From: Bacilli bacterium
GTDB taxonomy: Bacteria > Bacillota_I > Bacilli_A > RF39 > UBA660
Direction: 5' to 3'
NCBI GenBank assembly: GCA_900757295.1
Contig: CAAENH010000108.1
Location: forward strand, 1-20,437
DNA length: 20,437 nucleotides
The notes beneath the pieces are model-generated. The model had not been told where the DNA came from, did not search any database, and saw nothing but the letters and a program-made list of their open reading frames with translations. The translations under genes were made by a program, and so were the position numbers. Below, one piece after another: positions 18,463-20,437 of the stretch (position 1 is the stretch's first letter; every line of letters starts with the position of its first letter).

Positions 18463-18494
18463 AATTTAGAGAAATATATAAATGGTGATTATAC

Positions 18495-19274
18495 ATGCCT
18501 GTAAATAAAACTTCTATTAATTTTGGCCTAGTTTACATACCTATAACATATACTTCTTTATTAAAAAATGATGATATAGATTTTAAGCTATTAGATAAAA
18601 AAACAATGAGCAGAATTAAATATAAAAAAGTAAGTGAAGATAATTTAAATAAAGAAGTAATGAATCAAGACATCGTTAAAGCATATGAGTATGAAACTGG
18701 TAAATACGTTATATTTGAAAATAAAGATTTTGAAAAATTAAAAACAGAAAAAGATAAAACTATTACTATTGAAAAATTTGTTGATATTAATGAGATTGAT
18801 CCAATATATTATAATAAACCATTTATAATCAACGCTCTTAAAGCAGATCATGCATTTTATCTTCTTTCTAAAGCTATGGAAAGTAAAAATAAAGTTGGCA
18901 TAGCAAAAACTGTTGTCGGCCAAAAAGAAACATTAATAATTATACGTTCTAAAAATAACAGACTTTATATGAACTCTTTATTTTTTAAAGAAATGATAAA
19001 GGATTTAGAAGAGAATAATTCTAACGAAAAAATAGATAAAAAAGAATTAGAAATGGCAGAAACCTTAATTGACAACATGTCTGGTAAATTTAATATAAAT
19101 GATTATAAAGACGAATATAAAGAAAAATTATCTAAAGCTATTGAAAGAAAAATATCTGGTAAAGCAATATCTAAACCCAAACAAGCAAAAACTAAAAATA
19201 CTAAAATAAACGATTTAATGGCAGCTTTAACTGAAAGTGTAAAAGCAACTAATAAAAAAGGAAAAAAGAAATAA
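18495..19274 (+). CDS. ku: bacterial Ku protein (non-homologous end joining)
   Basis: Bacterial Ku forms a homodimeric ring that threads onto broken DNA ends and recruits a LigD-type ligase. The 259-residue product has the family's N-terminal signature (INFGLVYIPI, residues 8-17, matching the usual SFGLV.IPV), the conserved RIKYKKV segment (about 40-46) and the DIVKAYEYETGKYV block (about 59-72). The C-terminal 40 residues are rich in lysine, as in many bacterial Ku proteins, where the tail contacts DNA and ligase. It starts with MPVNK rather than the common tryptophan-containing start (WKG). GGTGA lies six bases upstream of the ATG. The stop shares one base with the ligase ATG (TAATG), so the two are translated together as a cassette. 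Confidence 0.93.
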   Translation: MPVNKTSINFGLVYIPITYTSLLKNDDIDFKLLDKKTMSRIKYKKVSEDNLNKEVMNQDIVKAYEYETGKYVIFENKDFEKLKTEKDKTITIEKFVDINEIDPIYYNKPFIINALKADHAFYLLSKAMESKNKVGIAKTVVGQKETLIIIRSKNNRLYMNSLFFKEMIKDLEENNSNEKIDKKELEMAETLIDNMSGKFNINDYKDEYKEKLSKAIERKISGKAISKPKQAKTKNTKINDLMAALTESVKATNKKGKKK

Positions 19275-20164
19275 TGGATTTATTTGCTTCTAAAAATTTA
19301 AAACCAATGTTGTTTTATGAAGGAAAATTATTTAATAGCGAAGAATATATTTATGAAATAAAATTTGATGGTCATCGTACCATAATTTATTTAGACCATA
19401 ATTATATAAATATAAGAAGTAGAAATAATAAAGATGTTACTAGCCTTTATCCAGAACTTAATGAAGTAAAAAAATTAGTAAAAAGAAAATGCATATTAGA
19501 TGGTGAATTAATCGTTTTAGAAAATGGAAAACCTAACTTTTTTAAAATGCAAAAACGTAGTTTAATGACAAATACCATTCGGATTAAACAAGAATCTATT
19601 AATAATCCAGTAATTTTTATTGCTTTTGATATCCTTTATTATGATCAAAAAGATTTAACTAATTATCCATTAATAAAAAGAAAAGAATATTTAGAAAAAA
19701 AAGTTAAGGAAAATGACTATTTAATTATATCTAAATATGTTGAATACAATGGCATTGAATTATTTAAGCAGATAAAAAAAGAACAACTAGAAGGCATAGT
19801 GGCAAAAAGAAAAGATAGTATTTATCAAGTAAATAAAAGAGTACACGATTGGCTAAAAATAAAGTGTATTAAAGAAAAAGATTTTTATGTATTAGGAATT
19901 AGAGAAGAAAACAAAAAAATAAAAACTATTGTAATAGGAAGTATAAAAAATAACAAGTTAATATTAAATGGTCAAGTAAACCTGCCTAATAAATATCATC
20001 AAGAATTTATGAAAAAATTTATTAAAGAACATAAAATAAAAAATGCTTATTTTGACATGGAACATGTTATTTGGTTAAAATTAGATTTAAAATGCACAAT
20101 AAGATATAAAGAAGAAACACAAAATAATAGTTTAAGACATGCTGTTTTTGTAAAGTTCATTTAA
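19274..20164 (+). CDS. ligD: ATP-dependent DNA ligase, LigD ligase domain only
   Basis: This seals double-strand breaks held by Ku. The 296-residue protein contains the nucleotidyltransferase core: motif I KFDG with the AMP-accepting Lys30, motif III LDGEL (75-79), FDIL (118-121), motif IV EGIVAKR (173-179) and motif V WLKIK (193-197). A C-terminal OB-fold ends in the LRHAVFVKF type motif (288-296) typical of LigD. It has neither the polymerase/primase domain found in Bacillus and Mycobacterium LigD nor the phosphoesterase domain, so end processing would need other proteins. The length equals a bare ligase domain plus OB-fold, so this is a minimal form rather than a truncation. A terminator hairpin spans its stop codon. 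Confidence 0.92.
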   Translation: MDLFASKNLKPMLFYEGKLFNSEEYIYEIKFDGHRTIIYLDHNYINIRSRNNKDVTSLYPELNEVKKLVKRKCILDGELIVLENGKPNFFKMQKRSLMTNTIRIKQESINNPVIFIAFDILYYDQKDLTNYPLIKRKEYLEKKVKENDYLIISKYVEYNGIELFKQIKKEQLEGIVAKRKDSIYQVNKRVHDWLKIKCIKEKDFYVLGIREENKKIKTIVIGSIKNNKLILNGQVNLPNKYHQEFMKKFIKEHKIKNAYFDMEHVIWLKLDLKCTIRYKEETQNNSLRHAVFVKFI

Positions 20165-20178
20165 TCTTTACTTTTTTT
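20150..20178 (+). terminator. terminator spanning the ligase stop codon
   Basis: GTAAAG (20150-20155) and CTTTAC (20166-20171) pair around a ten-base loop and are followed by seven T residues. The ligase stop TAA (20162-20164) lies in the loop. The stem is short, so efficiency may be modest. Confidence 0.55.
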
Positions 20179-20195
20179 ATTAATTATAGTATCAT
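20167..20195 (+). promoter_or_regulatory. possible promoter of the sigma factor gene
   Basis: TTTACT (20167-20172), a 17-base spacer and TATCAT (20190-20195) loosely match the sigma-A consensus, with four of six and five of six positions. It overlaps the ligase terminator. CATACTT at 20193-20199 loosely resembles a SigG -10, but no matching -35 is present. Confidence 0.4.
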
Positions 20196-20225
20196 ACTTT
20201 TCATTAAAAAAAGGTTGGGATTAAG

Positions 20226-20437
20226 ATGATAGAATATAATGATCAAAACTCGATAATCAGTTTGATACAACAAGGAAATTTAAAATTAAGAGATGAATTT
20301 ATTGAAAAAAATACTCCTTTAGTAGATCATATAATAAAAAGGTATTTTAACTTATATCGTGATAAAGAAGATTTGTTTCAAATTGGAAATATGGCCTTAA
20401 TGGATGCTATATATAAATATGATGTTAATATGGAGTC
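20226..20437 (+). CDS. sigma-70 family factor, SigF/SigG-like (5' part)
   Basis: Only the first 70 codons are present; the frame is open to the window end. Residues 29-67 match sigma region 2.1-2.2, the core-polymerase-binding part: NTPLVDHIIKRY, then EDLFQIG and ALMDAIYKYD. DLFQIG followed by a short hydrophobic stretch is characteristic of the SigF/SigG/SigB branch rather than of primary sigma, which has DLIQEG. The N-terminus is shorter than in Bacillus SigF or SigG. The genes usually upstream of those factors (spoIIAA-spoIIAB for sigF, spoIIGA-sigE for sigG) are absent, so identity within the branch cannot be fixed. The ATG is preceded by a weak TTGGGA about ten bases upstream. Confidence 0.75.
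   Translation, partial: MIEYNDQNSIISLIQQGNLKLRDEFIEKNTPLVDHIIKRYFNLYRDKEDLFQIGNMALMDAIYKYDVNME

Noticed and set aside
18421..18494. SigG-type promoter for ku
   Set aside because: CATAACTA at 18435-18442 loosely resembles a SigG -10, but it is part of the terminator stem and has no -35 at the right distance.
18738..18923. Minus-strand open frame inside ku
   Set aside because: Antisense to conserved ku sequence, no ribosome binding site and low-complexity Phe/Ile/Asn composition.

Overview
The window is a stretch of an AT-rich, low-GC Gram-positive-type chromosome. All genes lie on the + strand and are closely packed. Tryptophan is encoded by TGG and TGA is used as a stop, so the standard bacterial code applies. 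Gene content (YbxB-like methyltransferase-rpoB-rpoC, recA next to rny, a ParC of the Bacillus GrlA type, Ku with a small ATP-dependent ligase, and a SigF/SigG-like sigma factor) points to Bacillota. The base composition and small intergenic gaps suggest a lineage near Erysipelotrichia or the Mollicutes-related gut Bacilli; that placement is inference. No tRNA, rRNA, CRISPR array, insertion sequence or phage gene was seen.

Layout: (1) 3-888: the 3' end of an unrecognised gene, translationally overlapped by a class I methyltransferase and closed by a terminator. (2) 909-8320: the rpoB-rpoC transcription unit, with a consensus promoter, a 1-nt TAATG overlap between the genes and a terminator. 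(3) 8321-9662: recA with its own promoter and a small tandem duplication over its stop codon. (4) 9667-10151: a self-contained lipoprotein gene wedged between recA and rny. (5) 10179-14055: rny (RNase Y) and priA, apparently one unit. (6) 14063-15082: a promoter, a short leader containing a terminator hairpin, then a secreted protein with 12 cysteines and probable Big_2-like and SH3-like domains. (7) 15140-17794: parC followed by two tandem terminators. (8) 17804-18462: a GNAT acetyltransferase broken by one in-frame TAA. (9) 18495-20178: ku and a minimal LigD-type ligase overlapping by one base, a two-gene end-joining cassette. (10) 20167-20437: start of a sigma factor resembling sporulation SigF/SigG, cut by the window end.

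Most of the window is information processing: transcription (rpoB, rpoC, sigma factor), recombination and restart (recA, priA), RNA decay (rny), topology (parC) and end joining (ku, lig). Promoters are strikingly uniform: five of them have TTGNNN, a spacer of exactly 17 and TAAAAT, TATAAT or TATATT. The points most worth a second look are two RpoB substitutions at rifampicin-resistance positions, the nonsense-interrupted acetyltransferase, the minimal Ku-ligase pair beside a SigF/G-like gene, and the terminator-bearing leader before a cysteine-rich exported protein. I did not find a clearly undescribed multi-gene system.
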